A stretch of 64,000 nt of DNA from Ascarosepion bandense (GCA_037127315.1 JBBBDQ010000230.1:1111001-1175000), one strand, 5' to 3'; counted from the first letter of the stretch, positions 22,148-33,880 are shown. Translations and numbers: made by a program. Notes: generated by a model not told the origin, from the sequence alone.

Positions 22148-22649
22148 TGTATTTTGTTTCATCCCATAGAAAGCAATACAGCCATTAGAACGCAAGTTAC
22201 TGAGAGTGAAGTAACCCCGAGAAAATATTTCTGAGTAGAAATGACAATAAAATAATATAATACATAAAAGACAAAAGTTGACGATTCACGATGCATTTAA
22301 ATTATCGAACATTATATTTGACAGGAAGTAAGAAGCAAAAAGACATTTCTATAGGTGAGAAGTGCAAGTGAAGAAAATGGTAGCAAAGACCTAGCAGTTT
22401 CAGGTCGAGACTAACAGAAACTAGTAGAACCTTGTTGATAAAAGTTCTGTTTTGTCTGTCGTTTACATCGACTGTAAAATGATTATACTCTGATGCCAAT
22501 CGATTCTTCTTCTTTCTCTCAGGATCTTCCAAATATCCTGACCTTTGTAGCTCTTAATACATTTTGAGACTATTTACGAATAGAGTTTTCATATACTTAT
22601 TTTGCTGTGTTCTGTTAAATTACCCCCATCGCCGCTTATTCTGTTTTCT
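22148..22649. other. No gene seen
   Basis: No recognised feature. Confidence 0.45.
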
Positions 22650-22880
22650 GTTTACTCATCACCTATACTTCTTCAGGTGTCTTGTATCCTCAGTACGTAG
22701 GCGACCATAGCTTCCAGAAGTTCCTGTTCCTTGTAGCGCTTTAAGAAATCTTAATTTTTCTATTATTTCTCTTAAGCCCGGTTCCGCCATCCATTTACTC
22801 AAGCTCAGTATATTATGCGTTATTTTCTTGCCTTGAACTGGTCTTATGAGTATCAAATATTCCAAGCCGTGTTTCTTTAT
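22650..22880 (-). pseudogene. RTE LINE 3' end of RT ORF
   Basis: A minus-strand frame reads RPVQGKKITHNILSLSKWMA, then EPGLREII, matching the RTE C-terminus (G-R-RI-YL-SL-KWMAE-GL-EI). Confidence 0.65.
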
Positions 22881-23559
22881 TATATACCCTAGAAATGTCG
22901 ACTATATCTCCTTAATGTGAAGTTGCAGTTTTCTTTTTGTTTCCATTTTCTCTTTGTCGTTTCTCACACATTCGGTCCATGTTATCTTCAGAAAGAAGTG
23001 CACAGCAGAACAATACTCACAAAAATATTTTTGAAAACGTATAATAAAGCAAGGTTAAGGTGTTTAGGATTTTATCTAAAATCTCCTGATACATATCCGA
23101 AACACCAGATAAGATGTGACAATAAAAGCATATGCAGCAACGAATGGTAGACTATCAATTGTATGATATATATTCTGGCGAAAACAATTATCTTGTACGA
23201 CACAGTGAGCAAAATACATTAGAATTAAACCTAGCAGCTTATTCTGTATAATCGTTCGTATCCATATCGGTTGAGTTTGAGTTTGAGCTTTGTTTAACGG
23301 CATATCAACATCTGTGGATTATATAATGCCAAAAAGGTAAGGTTTTAAGATATATATTTTAATGTTCGATTATAGTAAAGGGGCTTTAGTCAGATTTTGA
23401 TATATTTTTTCATTTTAAAAAACTGAAGATGTCTTCTAGTTTTGTATTAAAAATGTTTTGTTGAGAATACTTTTCAAAATTGTATTTTTTCTTCAACACA
23501 ATGTATATTTTCCTATAGAAGTCTATTCTTATGTAAATATCTCTATAAAAGTCTATTTT
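22881..23559. other. No gene seen
   Basis: AT-rich, no supportable feature. Confidence 0.45.
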
Positions 23560-23720
23560 TATACTTTCATAATGTTTCAACTCCAATTTGGGGGTTAACT
23601 ATTTGCCCATAGCTGGGACCCTAACAGGTGCTACTACTTCGAGTCAGGGTAGACCTGGGAACAACAGCAATTAAGTAGTGGTTCCATTCACCTCACAACC
23701 TCCCAATCAGAGGCCTTGCA
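23560..23720. repeat. Dispersed repeat D1, copy 1
   Basis: TTTTTATACTTTCATAATGT, GGTTAACTATTTGCCCATAG, AGACCTGGGAAC and AACAGCAATTAA recur in order at 34265-34400. Family unknown. Confidence 0.65.
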
Positions 23721-23931
23721 TCCACATGCAGTTTACTCTCATACCCAGGACCATCAAAGCAGTTGATAACGTTAGGCTTGAGAGGCACAATAGGTTAGTT
23801 TCCTTGGAGATAAGTATCAGTCATACTGATGTAAAACAGAAAAAAATTGTCTAAGATTAAAGAGAAGCGTTTTAGAGGCATTTAAATTACAAAATCATTT
23901 CTTGCTCCAATAAACTCCAATTTTTATGTCA

Positions 23932-24415
23932 TCTACATATATAAAAGGCAATCTGTGAGTCTGTGTGTGACTGTTCCCTATGCACGTCTACATTTTTTAA
24001 GCTACGCCTTTCAAACTTTCTAGGGACACATATTTACAGGAAAACGCTGCTCGGCGCATACTTTTTGAGTTTAAGTTCAGCAATTTCCCCTTTCGCACTT
24101 TTTGGCCAATAGAGCCATTTGTTTACATTTGCCACGTAAAATATCTAAGATCTAAGATGGTTGCTAGATTACGTCACAGAAATTAAATCAAACGTGTCAA
24201 AAAAAGAAAGACAAGAGGCATGAGTCATGGAACTAGAGCAATCTATCCCGGTGAACGAAATAATGTGTTCAGTTTGAAATTCCAATCACCTGAAGAAGAT
24301 TGGCTCGTACAAAAGTTGAAACATCGTGAATATGGCAACAAAGATAAGAAACGTTCGAACAATATAAATAATGTAAATAATTATAACACCTCATTTCAGA
24401 AATATAGACAATAAG
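23932..24415 (+). mobile_element. Helitron-like 5' end carrying a small frame
   Basis: A|TCTACATATATAAAAGGCAA then CTGTGAGTCTGTGTGTGAC is a typical Helitron-type 5' start. I did not find a matching CTRR hairpin end, so the right boundary is arbitrary. It includes the frame at 24220. Confidence 0.4.
24220..24414 (+). CDS. Small unknown frame, 64 aa, related to 5378-5581
   Basis: I do not recognise the product. It is hydrophilic (KLK, KDKKRS, then NNINNVNN) and ends in FQKYRQ. Its C-terminal half aligns with the frame at 5378-5581. Start context is GGCATGAGTCATGG, with two possible ATGs in different frames. No domain, signal peptide or membrane segment is visible. It could be a fragment of a gene captured by a mobile element, or chance. 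Confidence 0.3.
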   Translation: MSHGTRAIYPGERNNVFSLKFQSPEEDWLVQKLKHREYGNKDKKRSNNINNVNNYNTSFQKYRQ

Positions 24416-24537
24416 AAATTATTTGCATTGTACATGTCGCGTGATGCTGAATAATCTTTGCTGCAATAATTTTAGTAAGCAGTTATAATGAAGTTTTTCA
24501 CAACTAATACTAATATAAGATGATATGAAAGAAAGAG

Positions 24538-24540
<3 letters not shown>

Positions 24541-24569
<29 letters not shown>
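24541..24569. repeat. (TAA)n microsatellite
   Basis: About ten TAA units. Confidence 0.95.
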
Positions 24570-24983
24570 GGGCGTGTCTGAAACAGCAACCCACTTTACA
24601 AACGAATAGGTGTTGACCCTGAATGAAAATAGCAAAATGTAACAGATGTAGAGAAGAAAACAATTTGCTCCTCAAAAATTAAACGCCCCACTGAGAGGTC
24701 GTGGCAAGCAAAAATGAAAAGAAATAAAAAATATTAAATGGGATGGTCGAGTCGAATTTCCATCTTTACAATGAAATACGAAGTCAATTTATTGCACGTG
24801 GCCTGACGGTTCGTGGTTGGGAAGATGTGTACAGGTGCAGTTAAAGAACGTAGTCTAAATGGACATCTTACAGAAAACTAGTGATAGAAGTGCGGATGAC
24901 TCGATACTATTGACCTGTCTAAATAGGTATTTAACAATCTATTCAAAATATGTCTGCATGAAATATATTTCAGCTTAGTAATT

Positions 24984-24984
24984 C

Positions 24985-25030
<46 letters not shown>

Positions 25031-25034
25031 TTAC

Positions 25035-25085
<51 letters not shown>
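24984..25085. repeat. (TA)n microsatellite pair
   Basis: Two TA tracts separated by TTATTTTACATAATT. Confidence 0.97.
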
Positions 25086-25087
<2 letters not shown>

Positions 25088-25390
25088 CGATCTCACACCC
25101 TGATTGAGCACTCTAGAAGAATGGTAGACTTTGAAAAACAGTAGCTACTCTGGCATGTACGCATCGCTCATTCAGTAAAATGAATTAGATCACTCTGGCT
25201 ATTGGGCGCGTATAACAATAATATACACGCTAAAATGTCTGCCTTCTTCTACCGAACGCCCATAGCCCAGATCTAGAATCACCGACTGACGCCAGTTCGG
25301 TCGGGTTTCAATCCTGGCTTAAAAAGCAATCGGAGTCTAACCGTACTGATGAGCTGTGATACAGCAAAACAGATCTGTCTGCGGATGACT
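25086..25390 (+). mobile_element. tRNA-derived SINE, family 2 (extended form)
   Basis: Includes the 5' extension GATCTCACACCCTGATTGAG and GTAGACTTTGAAAAACAGTA, then ACCGAACGCCCATAGCCCAG, box B GGGTTTCAATCCTGG, and GATGAGCTGTGATACAGC. Inserted in TA repeats on both sides. The best-preserved copy here. Confidence 0.87.
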
Positions 25391-28300
25391 ATATATATAT
25401 GCATCAAATAGAGCAATTCTCAGACCGGTCTCTCTGATGGAGAGATCTTGAAAATAATCCCGTAACGCCTAACATTTTCCTGCGTTTGTAACCATGGTCC
25501 GTTTGTTCGGCAATGTGACGCAGGCAATATGTCGACACGTCGACGGTAGGCATATTTAAATGCCTCTGCACCTTATTCAACCGCCATATTTGTCGTTTCG
25601 GAAGATTTTTTTAACCAAGTTCTAACAACCAGAGGTTGGTCCTACTTGATAAGCACAAAGGATACCTCCCTACGATTACGGAATTTATCGTTTGATAAAT
25701 TTTTCTTTCACACGCCGTTTGCGCTGATAACCTAACTAGAATGTTTCGACGACCATAATCAGCAGTAAACCACCTAATTTTGAACATTAATTAATCCCAC
25801 CACATATTCCCAACCACACCCTCCGTCAGCTATTGCGTTAGTAGGAGCTGGTCCTGGAAATATTGCTCACCAAATAATGATGTGTTCAATTTCCAGTAGC
25901 CAGACATTGTAATCTTAGGCTTATCTAAGTTTACCCAAACGAGCCTTTGATTCAAGTAAATAATCGAATGAAAACGTGGGCAACCTAAGACCCCTTCTTT
26001 CAAAGACTTGCTCACCAGCCAAGAAACTTTTCTCAAGAGTCCATCAAATCATGCTGAATAGAGGACAAGTATCATAGACAGAATGCTTTCATTGTAGTGG
26101 GTTTAAAACCGGGTTCCGTTACACAAGATAAATTCACCCCTAGATACGGAGACCCCAACCTCAGGCATCGGGCATTCACGGTAACGAACCAGAGAGATAT
26201 TATCAGACCAATTAGGGTTGCTCTTCATCATACCCGGGAAGGAAGCATCAACGGCCTGTTCTGTTGTGCGTTGACATATTTCACTCATTATGATTCCATC
26301 TGGCGACAGGCTGCCAATGTACAAGGGACAATCTAATTTTAGTACGCTATCTAAGACAGGATGAACAAAAAGCAAAAGCCTTCACCCACAATACTGTTGA
26401 AGTATTTTAACATTATCATAATACGTCAGTAGGTTGCACGTTGAGATGGCATCCTCGTCCTCCTCAACCATGCCTCATAACTACTGAGCACACGTTCCTG
26501 TTTGTACCACTGTTAAAATTCGTTACGCCTTTGAAAGTTTCTTAGAGTTTTCGACGTCTTTCGACTCCATGCTTTTTATGTTATGTAAAATTTAAGGTCT
26601 TTTGGTTTTTTTTTTTTTTTGGTTTTTTTTTTTTTTCGAATGGACTAATGGGTTTTTTTTGCTTGTTCCTCAAATACGCGTTATATTTTTCCCCGAGGCA
26701 GTCGGATGGTTTTGTCTTCTTTTTATCTGATGTGTTTAAACTTTCCAGGTTTCTTTGTCTATTATATGAGTCATATTTCTGCGGATGACTGTGAAAGTGT
26801 GTGAGTGAAAAGTGAATTCGTTTGAGTGAAAAAGGACTGAAGAAAGAGATTGTGTATGTTTTTTTTTTAGCTTGTGTATGTTTTTTTTTTAGCAGGTGTA
26901 GCGGTTAATGATCTAGTCTCTTGGAGAGTTTTTTTTTTATTATAAAGACAAAGCAGATGATGAGAGGCCGGGCACCCCATTTGCTTTATTTATTTACCTG
27001 CTTAGCTTCGAGATCTTTTAGCTTTAGAATTTTGTCGTAAATATTTTCATTTTTCTTTTGTATTTCACATTGCAGAATTAGTTTGCGACTCCGGGGTAAA
27101 GCATTCTGTGCTGGTAAAGGAAATGGGGTATTAGGTGCATATTTGCTTTGAGTGTTTCAGGGAACTAAGAATCTGCTGTTTGACTTTTCCCTTTAAATAT
27201 TTCAACGACACATCATTTCTCTTCTTCCTTATTCGCACTTGCTGAAGGCGTCGGTTTTGGAGAGATGAGACCAAACTGGATGTTTATCCACACCGGTTTT
27301 AGTGGCGGATTGAACCATACAGGCATGGCCAAATTATCAATAACCAATTGAGGGTTATTTGGGTCATCTGCAACCAGAAGAACAGCTGCCTTCTTCTTTG
27401 GAAAGGAATGTGAGAGGTGAACAAACTATTCATTCTTCAAACAAATTTATTTCCTACCGGTGAAGATGACTGGCAGTCTCCGGCCGTGGTAGTCCTAACA
27501 GTTTTAGACAGAGACGAAGGTCAAACGATCGAGCCTGATATCGAAGCTCTATCCCTCTTTTAGGTTCTCAGAGGTGGCACCTGTTCACTTAAGTAGACAG
27601 CTTAATGCTCACCAACCCTCATATTCGGTGCGTAAGAGGAGTTGTCAGAAGATGGTTTTTAACTCATGACTGGTGACCTCGACAAAATCTCTGTCTGTGA
27701 GCGGCAATACGTCCCACATAAAAAAATGACCCTTTCGGATTTGACTCCAAGAGACATCAGTGATCGGATATCTATGTCCTTCGCGGAGAGGTGAAGTTTA
27801 CGCAAACGCTTGTTCACCACGAAGGCTGACACCATGTATTTTTTTCAACATAATTTTGTTGTCTGGCACATTAATTTCATTTGTAGTTTCGCTAATTTAC
27901 CTTTTCTATTGTCTTATTTTACATTTTAGGGTTGTTTCTACCCTTTTAGATATGCTTTTATCGGTTGGGTCAGTCTTATAAGCAGAACAGAAAATGTTCT
28001 TTCTCACAGTTCGCCTTTTGTTAGTTTTCTTGTTTGAAATACGCCTCCACTAAGCGGGTAAAATATTTTAATGTCTACTCAAGCACAAGAAAAATAAACA
28101 GTTAAAAGTAAATGCAATATAGCTTAAAAATAAAGCCGAATTAAATATATACAAAAACAGAAGACTGGGAAAACTGTCAACCCCAAAAATGAAATTAATT
28201 TTAGTTAAAAATCGAGGAAGAGAACTAAAAAATCAAATGACTGACAAGAAAAAATAAACTGTTCAAATGTAAAAATACAATCAACAAAAAGGTTTTTATT

Positions 28301-29075
28301 CACATATTTTTCATAACTTGTTCAAATAAATTAGATAATAAATAAAAGAATAAAGTGATTAAAAAACCTGATGAAACAAAGCACGTGTTTGGTAAATATG
28401 TACTAAAACCAGAAAAATAAATAAAAAGGTGGCAGTCAGAGCAGACGGGAAAATTGAAACAAAAACTGAAAAAAATTAATTCAAACAAAAACTAATAAAA
28501 GAAAAATAAATTAAATAAAGTTTTTTTCTATCGTAAAATAAATTTGAAAGTAACTGTTTCCAAAACGTTTCTGTTGCACACAGATTATAATTGACAGCAC
28601 TGGTCTGGAAAAAGATCAGTTTAGGTAAAAAAAACAAACTGAAAAAAGTGTTTTCAACTAGTTGTATTTACAGCTCCTCCCACCAGTAGGGATATGGCAC
28701 AAAGCGGGATTTTATTCGCTGTAGATCCGACATACGCGGAAACGGATTCTTGTTTATTTACACCAGACACTGTCATTCGCCATAGCCACATATCGGTTTC
28801 TCCCCGCCCGAAGAGAGAGAGCTCGACAAAGTCAAACTAGCAAATGATTAACTCCTCCGTGAAATTAATATGACGGTACCTATAGAAAAGGTACAGGCAT
28901 GCACCTTTAAGTCACCTGGGCATAGACTGACCCTGGGATGCCAGGTCAAAAGAATTTCTAGATTTTATCATAATAATAAACAATGCCTTGGATTTTATAC
29001 AATGATACAGATTCATCATTAAATACTATTTCTAGATACGGGGGCGAAATCCGAGCTTTTTCGTGCAGAATAATT
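25391..29075. other. Repeat-poor stretch, no gene recognised
   Basis: Longest part without an identified mobile element. It holds poly-T runs near 26610-26640 and 26850-26940 and CATATTTAAATG at 25550. None of the modest frames (for example 26097-26336 and 26103-26375 on opposite strands) has a motif I recognise. If a host regulatory region or exon exists in the window this is the likeliest place, but the sequence does not prove it. Confidence 0.4.
27216..27425 (-). other. Open 70-codon stretch of unknown nature
   Basis: Stop-to-stop frame on the minus strand (TAG at 27426-27428, TGA at 27213-27215). It reads FPKKKAAVLLVADDPNNPQ, then WFNPPLKPVWINIQFG and SPKPTPSAS. Less compositionally biased than other frames nearby. 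No homology recognised; it could be an old exon, mobile-element fragment or chance. Confidence 0.25.
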
Positions 29076-29370
29076 TTATTGAAGCTTTAGTTTTACGGCT
29101 ATATCATTGAATACAATGATCACTGAAGTTAAGCAACATCGAACCTGGTCAGTACTTAAGTGGGTGACCATTTGGGAATACCAAGTGCTATAAACGTAAA
29201 GACCAAGAATGGTCCACCGGTACTCCAGGTGTGGGGGCGGGGTTTGGTGCAGGGCTAACAACCCTGCCCCATAAAAAACAGTTTGTTACAGAAACAGCAA
29301 CAAAACGTTGCTGCCCTATGCACCATCTGGGTATGATGGATAAATGATGATGATGATGATGATGACTTAA
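29076..29370 (+). mobile_element. 5S rRNA-derived SINE-like element
   Basis: 29085-29200 follows 5S rRNA: GATCACTGAAGTTAAGCAAC, then CCTGGTCAGTACTTAAGTGG, GTGACC, GGGAATACCAAGTGCT. These cover the internal promoter region of 5S genes. The tail is different from that of other 5S composites here: GGTTTGGTGCAGGGCTAAC, CACCATCTGGGTATG, ending in (GAT)n at 29347-29365. A microsatellite tail suggests RTE-type mobilisation. It could be called a 5S pseudogene, but the defined tail favours a SINE. Confidence 0.7.
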
Positions 29371-30020
29371 TCTGAAGGAGTGGGGTCAACACTTATCCTT
29401 AGATAATGTTTCCCAGCGACTGCAATGTTTTCATAATCTACGTAATTACTTTGATCTATGATTTTAGTTTGTATAATGATTGCCTGTTTTACCTCTGCAA
29501 TTACAGAGGCATAGGAGACCTGATGTTTCTAATCAGATATCTCTTTATTTATTTACACACGGTTGGCTTGAAGACCAATATTTCTGATGTCATTTAATTC
29601 TCTTCATTCGGTTACAATACAATTCCGTTATTCTGAAGTTGAAACTTGCTATCATGTTTCTATTTTATAATCTGGATTCAGTGGTAAAGTGTATTTACAG
29701 CAGTTACTTTCCCCCGCTCAGATCTTTTTATTGTGTCTTTTTGTGCAGTATTTATTTTCAGTACTTGTGCCCGTGACTCTGTTTAATCATAATTTTTAAT
29801 GTAATGACTGAAAAGCCCCAGAAGAGTTTTACGACGATTAAATAAACATGGAAATGCCCTATAGGATTGGTATATATTGGTGCTTATGAATTTAACATCA
29901 AAGTATTGCAATAAGGATCCTAATTATGAATGTCAATCATTAGTTCAATATGGACAAAAAAAAATTAAAATTAACAATTTGTTTTGGTTATTTCACCAAT
30001 AAAGATGCTAAATGTATTAT
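29371..30020. other. No gene seen
   Basis: AT-rich, nothing recognised. Confidence 0.45.
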
Positions 30021-30029
30021 GAAATCATT

Positions 30030-30680
30030 TATTTTCTATTTTCTTTCTTTCTTTTATGCGATTACGTTTTTTTTCTTTCGTTCTTTCTTTCTTTCTTTAT
30101 TTGTTTTATGCGATTACGTTTTTTTTTTTTTAAATCATATCACCCCGAGCAAGGCGGTAACGGCACTGATGTGCAGGGGGCTACATAGAAGTGAAAAGAT
30201 TGGAAAAGAGAAAACCGGAAACCGCATCCTAAACAGGAAACAAGGGATGAGCCTCTTCACCTGTTCAATAGACGTGGGTGGAGTGTGAACCGGGCGATAG
30301 TTTAGTCTAAACTAAACTTTCTTTCTTTCTTTCTTTTATGCGATTATGTTTTTTTCTTTCTTTCTTTCTTTGTTTCTTTTTCTGTTGCTGTAACTATTAC
30401 CTTTCTTTCTTTTTTTCTTTCTTTCTTTCTTTCCTTCTTTTTTCTCTCTTTTATATTTCTTTGTGGTTGTTGTTTTTCTTTTTTTTCGTTCTTTCTTTAT
30501 TTCTTATTTCTCGCTTTGTAATGCTTTTTTTTTCTTTGTAATTACTGCTTTTTCACTCATTCTTTTTTTCTCCTTCTTTCAGTCTTTCTTTCATGGAAGC
30601 TTTATCACCCCTCTGTTATCCTTTCTTTGCCTCTTTCATTTTTTCTTTATTTCTTTATTTCTTTCTTATTATTATATTTT
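30030..30680. repeat. Pyrimidine-rich CTTT tract split by a LINE-tailed insert
   Basis: Degenerate CTTT/TTTC repeats with a recurring TTTTATGCGATTA(C/T)GTTTT, at 30053, 30106 and 30335. The insert at 30121-30308 separates two halves. The Phe/Leu/Ser frames here are compositional. Confidence 0.93.
30121..30308 (-). mobile_element. Short LINE-tailed element (SINE-like), copy 1
   Basis: Minus strand: starts TAGACTAAACTATCGCCCGG, continues TTCACACTCCACCC, and ends with GCACATCAGTGCCGTTACC, TTGCTCGGGGTGATATGATT and poly(A), the LINE terminus. A second copy at 45085-45266 starts at the same base. Coincident 5' ends suggest a full-length short element rather than two random truncations. Confidence 0.7.
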
Positions 30681-30865
30681 CTTATTCTAACGAAACCCAG
30701 ACAAAGTCATTGATATATTTTCTTTATTCTTGCAAGCAAAACGGAATGGTCTTCTATTTATCTGTGGCAGTAGTAGGGAATAAAATGTGTAGGTACTTAC
30801 CACAAATTGTCAACGTGGGATAATGGATATACGCGAGTGTAAGGCTTGCCATGACTAGAGTTATA
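30681..30865. other. Spacer before mariner
   Basis: No feature recognised. Confidence 0.5.
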
Positions 30866-32104
30866 ACACATTACTCAATAAATTCCGGGCCTAACTAATA
30901 AAAGAAAACTTTTAAGTAAATATCGACTTTATTCATCAATATAGTTTCGTTATAGGGTGATACACTGATTCCAACATTTCTCTGACAATTCGATGCTTTT
31001 GTGTAGAACGATTTGTCTTTGGCCTCAAATTACACCTCATTTTGCGATATCACTTCTTTGTTGGAGCCCAAATCTCTTTCTCCGGAACATTTTTTTTTTG
31101 AGATCTGCAAACAGCCGTTAGTCGTTAGGGCCAGATCTGGAGAATAGGGTGGATTCGGAATCAGTTCTAAGTAGAATTCATGTAGTTTGGTCATCGTTGC
31201 AATCGACTTGTAACACGGTGCGTTGTCGTTGTGAAAGATCACTTGTTTCTTCTTGATTTGTGGCCGCTTTTTGCCGACTTCTGTTTTCGAACGCACAAAT
31301 AATACTTTGTCATATTCGCTATGATGGTTCTTTTCTCAGCTCATCGATGAGCAAAATACCTTGTGAATACCAAAATAGTAGGGGCCAAAAACTTTCCTGC
31401 TAATGTTTGCGTCTATGTTCGCTTTGGACCGATTCCATCTGCTGCTGTTCAACCAGTTCGCTACCGATTTGACTCCGGAGGGAAGTGGTCGATCCAGGTT
31501 TTATCAATTGTCACATATTTTGCAAAAACATCCTTCTTGTTGCTTTGAAACAGTTGCAAACAACGCTCTGAATCGTCGCTGCTGTGTTGTTATTGATCGA
31601 CTGTGAGCAAACTTTGAACACAGCTTTCTCACTAAAAGATTTCCATGCAATATGGTGAATACACTGCCTTCTGATATGTTCAACTCCTCTGCTATCTCAC
31701 ACAACTTCAATTTACGATCGGTAATTGCCAATTTTGGACGACCTGAGCGTTCAGCATCATTTTTGTCTGTACGACCGTTTTTAAAGTCCGCATACCACCT
31801 CTTAACCGTTGTTTCCGACGGAGCAGAATCCGAATAACACTTATGAAGCTACTGCTTTGCTTGAACAGTATTCTCCCTTCAGAAATCAATGCTTTATTAA
31901 CACACGAAATTTAGATATTACCATTGTTTTGAAAATTTGGAACAGTAGTTTCATTTTCATAACTGTAATTTGTAAACTAATTATCCGACTGGGAGAGAAT
32001 TTTGTGACGTGCCATTTGAAGGTTAGTACTTAATGAAAATTACATAGATCTTTTATTTGTGGTGATATTTATGTGTCCGGCCTTGAACATATTGAGTTAT
32101 GTGT
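30866..32104 (-). mobile_element. Mariner DNA transposon, near full length, inactive
   Basis: The 26-bp termini ACACATTACTCAATAAATTC... and the complement of the right end (ACACATAACTCAATATGTTC...) match at 21 of 26 positions. They are flanked by TA at 30864-30865 and 32105-32106, the mariner target duplication. Length of 1239 bp is close to the usual 1.3 kb. The transposase inside is on the minus strand and is broken. Confidence 0.93.
31030..31889 (-). pseudogene. Mariner transposase, frameshifted pseudogene
   Basis: Cut-and-paste transposase of the IS630-Tc1-mariner superfamily, D,D34D type. On the minus strand: helix-turn-helix part DRKLKLCEIAEELNISEGSV, then LLVRKLCSKF, then TIDKTWIDHF with the first catalytic Asp (family TMDETW, so E is now K), then VIFHNDNAPCYKS with the second Asp, then PPYSPDLA. 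The third Asp lies 34 residues after the second only if a one-base shift just after PDLA is bridged, and it is followed by a stop. Several other stops and shifts occur between the blocks. No function expected. Confidence 0.92.
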
Positions 32105-32313
32105 TAAGTATTTGCTCTACTTTTGTCGTTATATAAATAATATGTGTTCAGGAGGACCTCAAGCTATTAGAGGGCATATCACATGTGCTAAACCTATTAA
32201 CTACAGAGACACAGTTATAATTATACTGATAAACATATTTATCGGTTTCTAGTAAGAATAAATTTAGGATACATTTTTCAAAAGTCCTTTTTTCAAAATT
32301 TATTTAATGTAAT

Positions 32314-32374
<61 letters not shown>

Positions 32375-32881
32375 ACCAACATTTACCGGTTTACATATTT
32401 ACTGCGATGCATTTTGTCCTACTAAACATAAGATTATTTTAATTGAAACTCTAACACATAGAACCCTATTGATTTTTGCTAAGTCAAAATTAGATGAGGA
32501 ATTTTATAATCATTAGCCAAACTTTGTCTTACAATGGGTATCTCCTGGATGTGATTGGGTCTGTAATTAGTTGAAAAATCTGTAAGTTTTCTTAAACTAA
32601 ACATGGCAAGGTAAGCAAATGCACTATTTATTTTCTTGTGCCATTGCTAGGTACTGAAAGTGAGAAATTCGTCAATCAAATTTCCTCTACGGTAGAAAAT
32701 GGTTATTTCTCTATCAAAATACGTGTTGTATTTTTTACTAGATATGTTTTGAGTTCCGCCCGTCAGGTGATTCTGCCTCGCCACCATATTAATAATATTG
32801 TTTATTAATTTAAACGGAGTTGCACTGATAAATTCATAGATAGAATGACTCAACGGTTGAATACCAGAATGCAGTGACATT
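32105..32881. other. No gene seen; (TA)n at 32316-32374
   Basis: AT-rich sequence with one TA tract. Confidence 0.5.
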
Positions 32882-33187
32882 TCAGTCAGGTAAGCGCCAT
32901 ACGTGAAACACGCTTGGGTGATCATGTCTTGAAAGAGACGTGACTGACTGGGATGAAGATTGTCCCGCAGTAGGTTGTCATTGTTTTCTGCGGTAGATTG
33001 TTTGTCAGCCAAGGCTACAGAACCCAATCTGTCCTGTTATCTAATCCATAACTGGAAGGATGAAACGGGTTAATACCTTTCCCAAGGGTATTTGCGTGTA
33101 AGTGAATGCAATGAATTCAACTGGAATTTGAACTCAACTCCCCGATTTCTCGTTCCGATTCGATCTCCACTGCACCACAACACACAT
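32882..33187 (-). mobile_element. tRNA-derived SINE, family 1
   Basis: Minus-strand full-length copy: GTTGTGGTGCAGTGGAGATC head near 33187, body and the tail CTTACCTGACTGAA. The 126-codon minus frame across it is not a gene. Confidence 0.87.
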
Positions 33188-33431
33188 CCAGTGACATTTA
33201 CCTATGAATATAAAGACTGAAACGCCACAATTGGGTGAAGGCTTTATGAATACATACGGGTCCTTGACTACTAACCATTACATAGATAAAAAATGTTTCG
33301 GTAAACTTTAGCATTGAATTATTTACCATCTTAAGTCGTGCGCAAACAAACTAACATTTAAATACGTTAAAAAAATTACGTTCAGTCTAGACTGCCCTCC
33401 CCTCCCTTTGTAAACAGACGGAATTTTTGTT
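33188..33431. other. No gene seen
   Basis: No recognised feature. Confidence 0.5.
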
Positions 33432-33880
33432 TGAACCTTATTTTCATTTATGTCGTCTACGCTTTTTATTCATTTTCTTTTACCAATTTAATGTCAATTT
33501 GCAACATATATTCCCTCGTTTAGGTTCTGTTGAGTGAAGTTGAAACCGGTCGGGTATGTTTGTTTATATTTTTCACTTCTCCCTTTTACAACTGTTTGTA
33601 TTTTAATTATGGATAATAAAATTGGTCTTATTCTTTTTAATGCTGTATATATATATACATTTATTGAACCTTATCTCCCTCTAAGTCGTCTGCCGTCTTT
33701 ATTTTTATTTTTTTATTTTTTACCAATTTATTGTCAATTTGCAACATATATTCCCTCGTTTAGGTTCTTTAGAGTGAGGGTGAAACCGGTCGGGTGTGTT
33801 TGTTTATGTTATTCACTTCTCTCTTTTACAATCGTTTGTCTTTTAATTATAGATAATAAAATTGGTCTTATTTTTTAATG

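Noticed and set aside
26097..26375. Overlapping sense and antisense frames of 79 and 90 codons
   Set aside because: Mutually antisense, without motifs; cannot be supported as genes.
29085..29200. A functional 5S rRNA gene
   Set aside because: Many changes from canonical 5S and a SINE-like tail; no tandem gene cluster.
30029..30690. Overlapping Phe/Leu/Ser-rich frames that look like membrane proteins
   Set aside because: Translation of CTTT repeats; no start context or homology.
32647..33027. 126-codon minus-strand frame
   Set aside because: Overlaps a SINE and has no recognised motif.
33500..33800. GAAACCGGTC read as a hammerhead core with a minimal stem III
   Set aside because: The upstream CUGANGA is absent in both units (CTGTTGA, CTTTAGA), and no stem II or stem I pairing was found.
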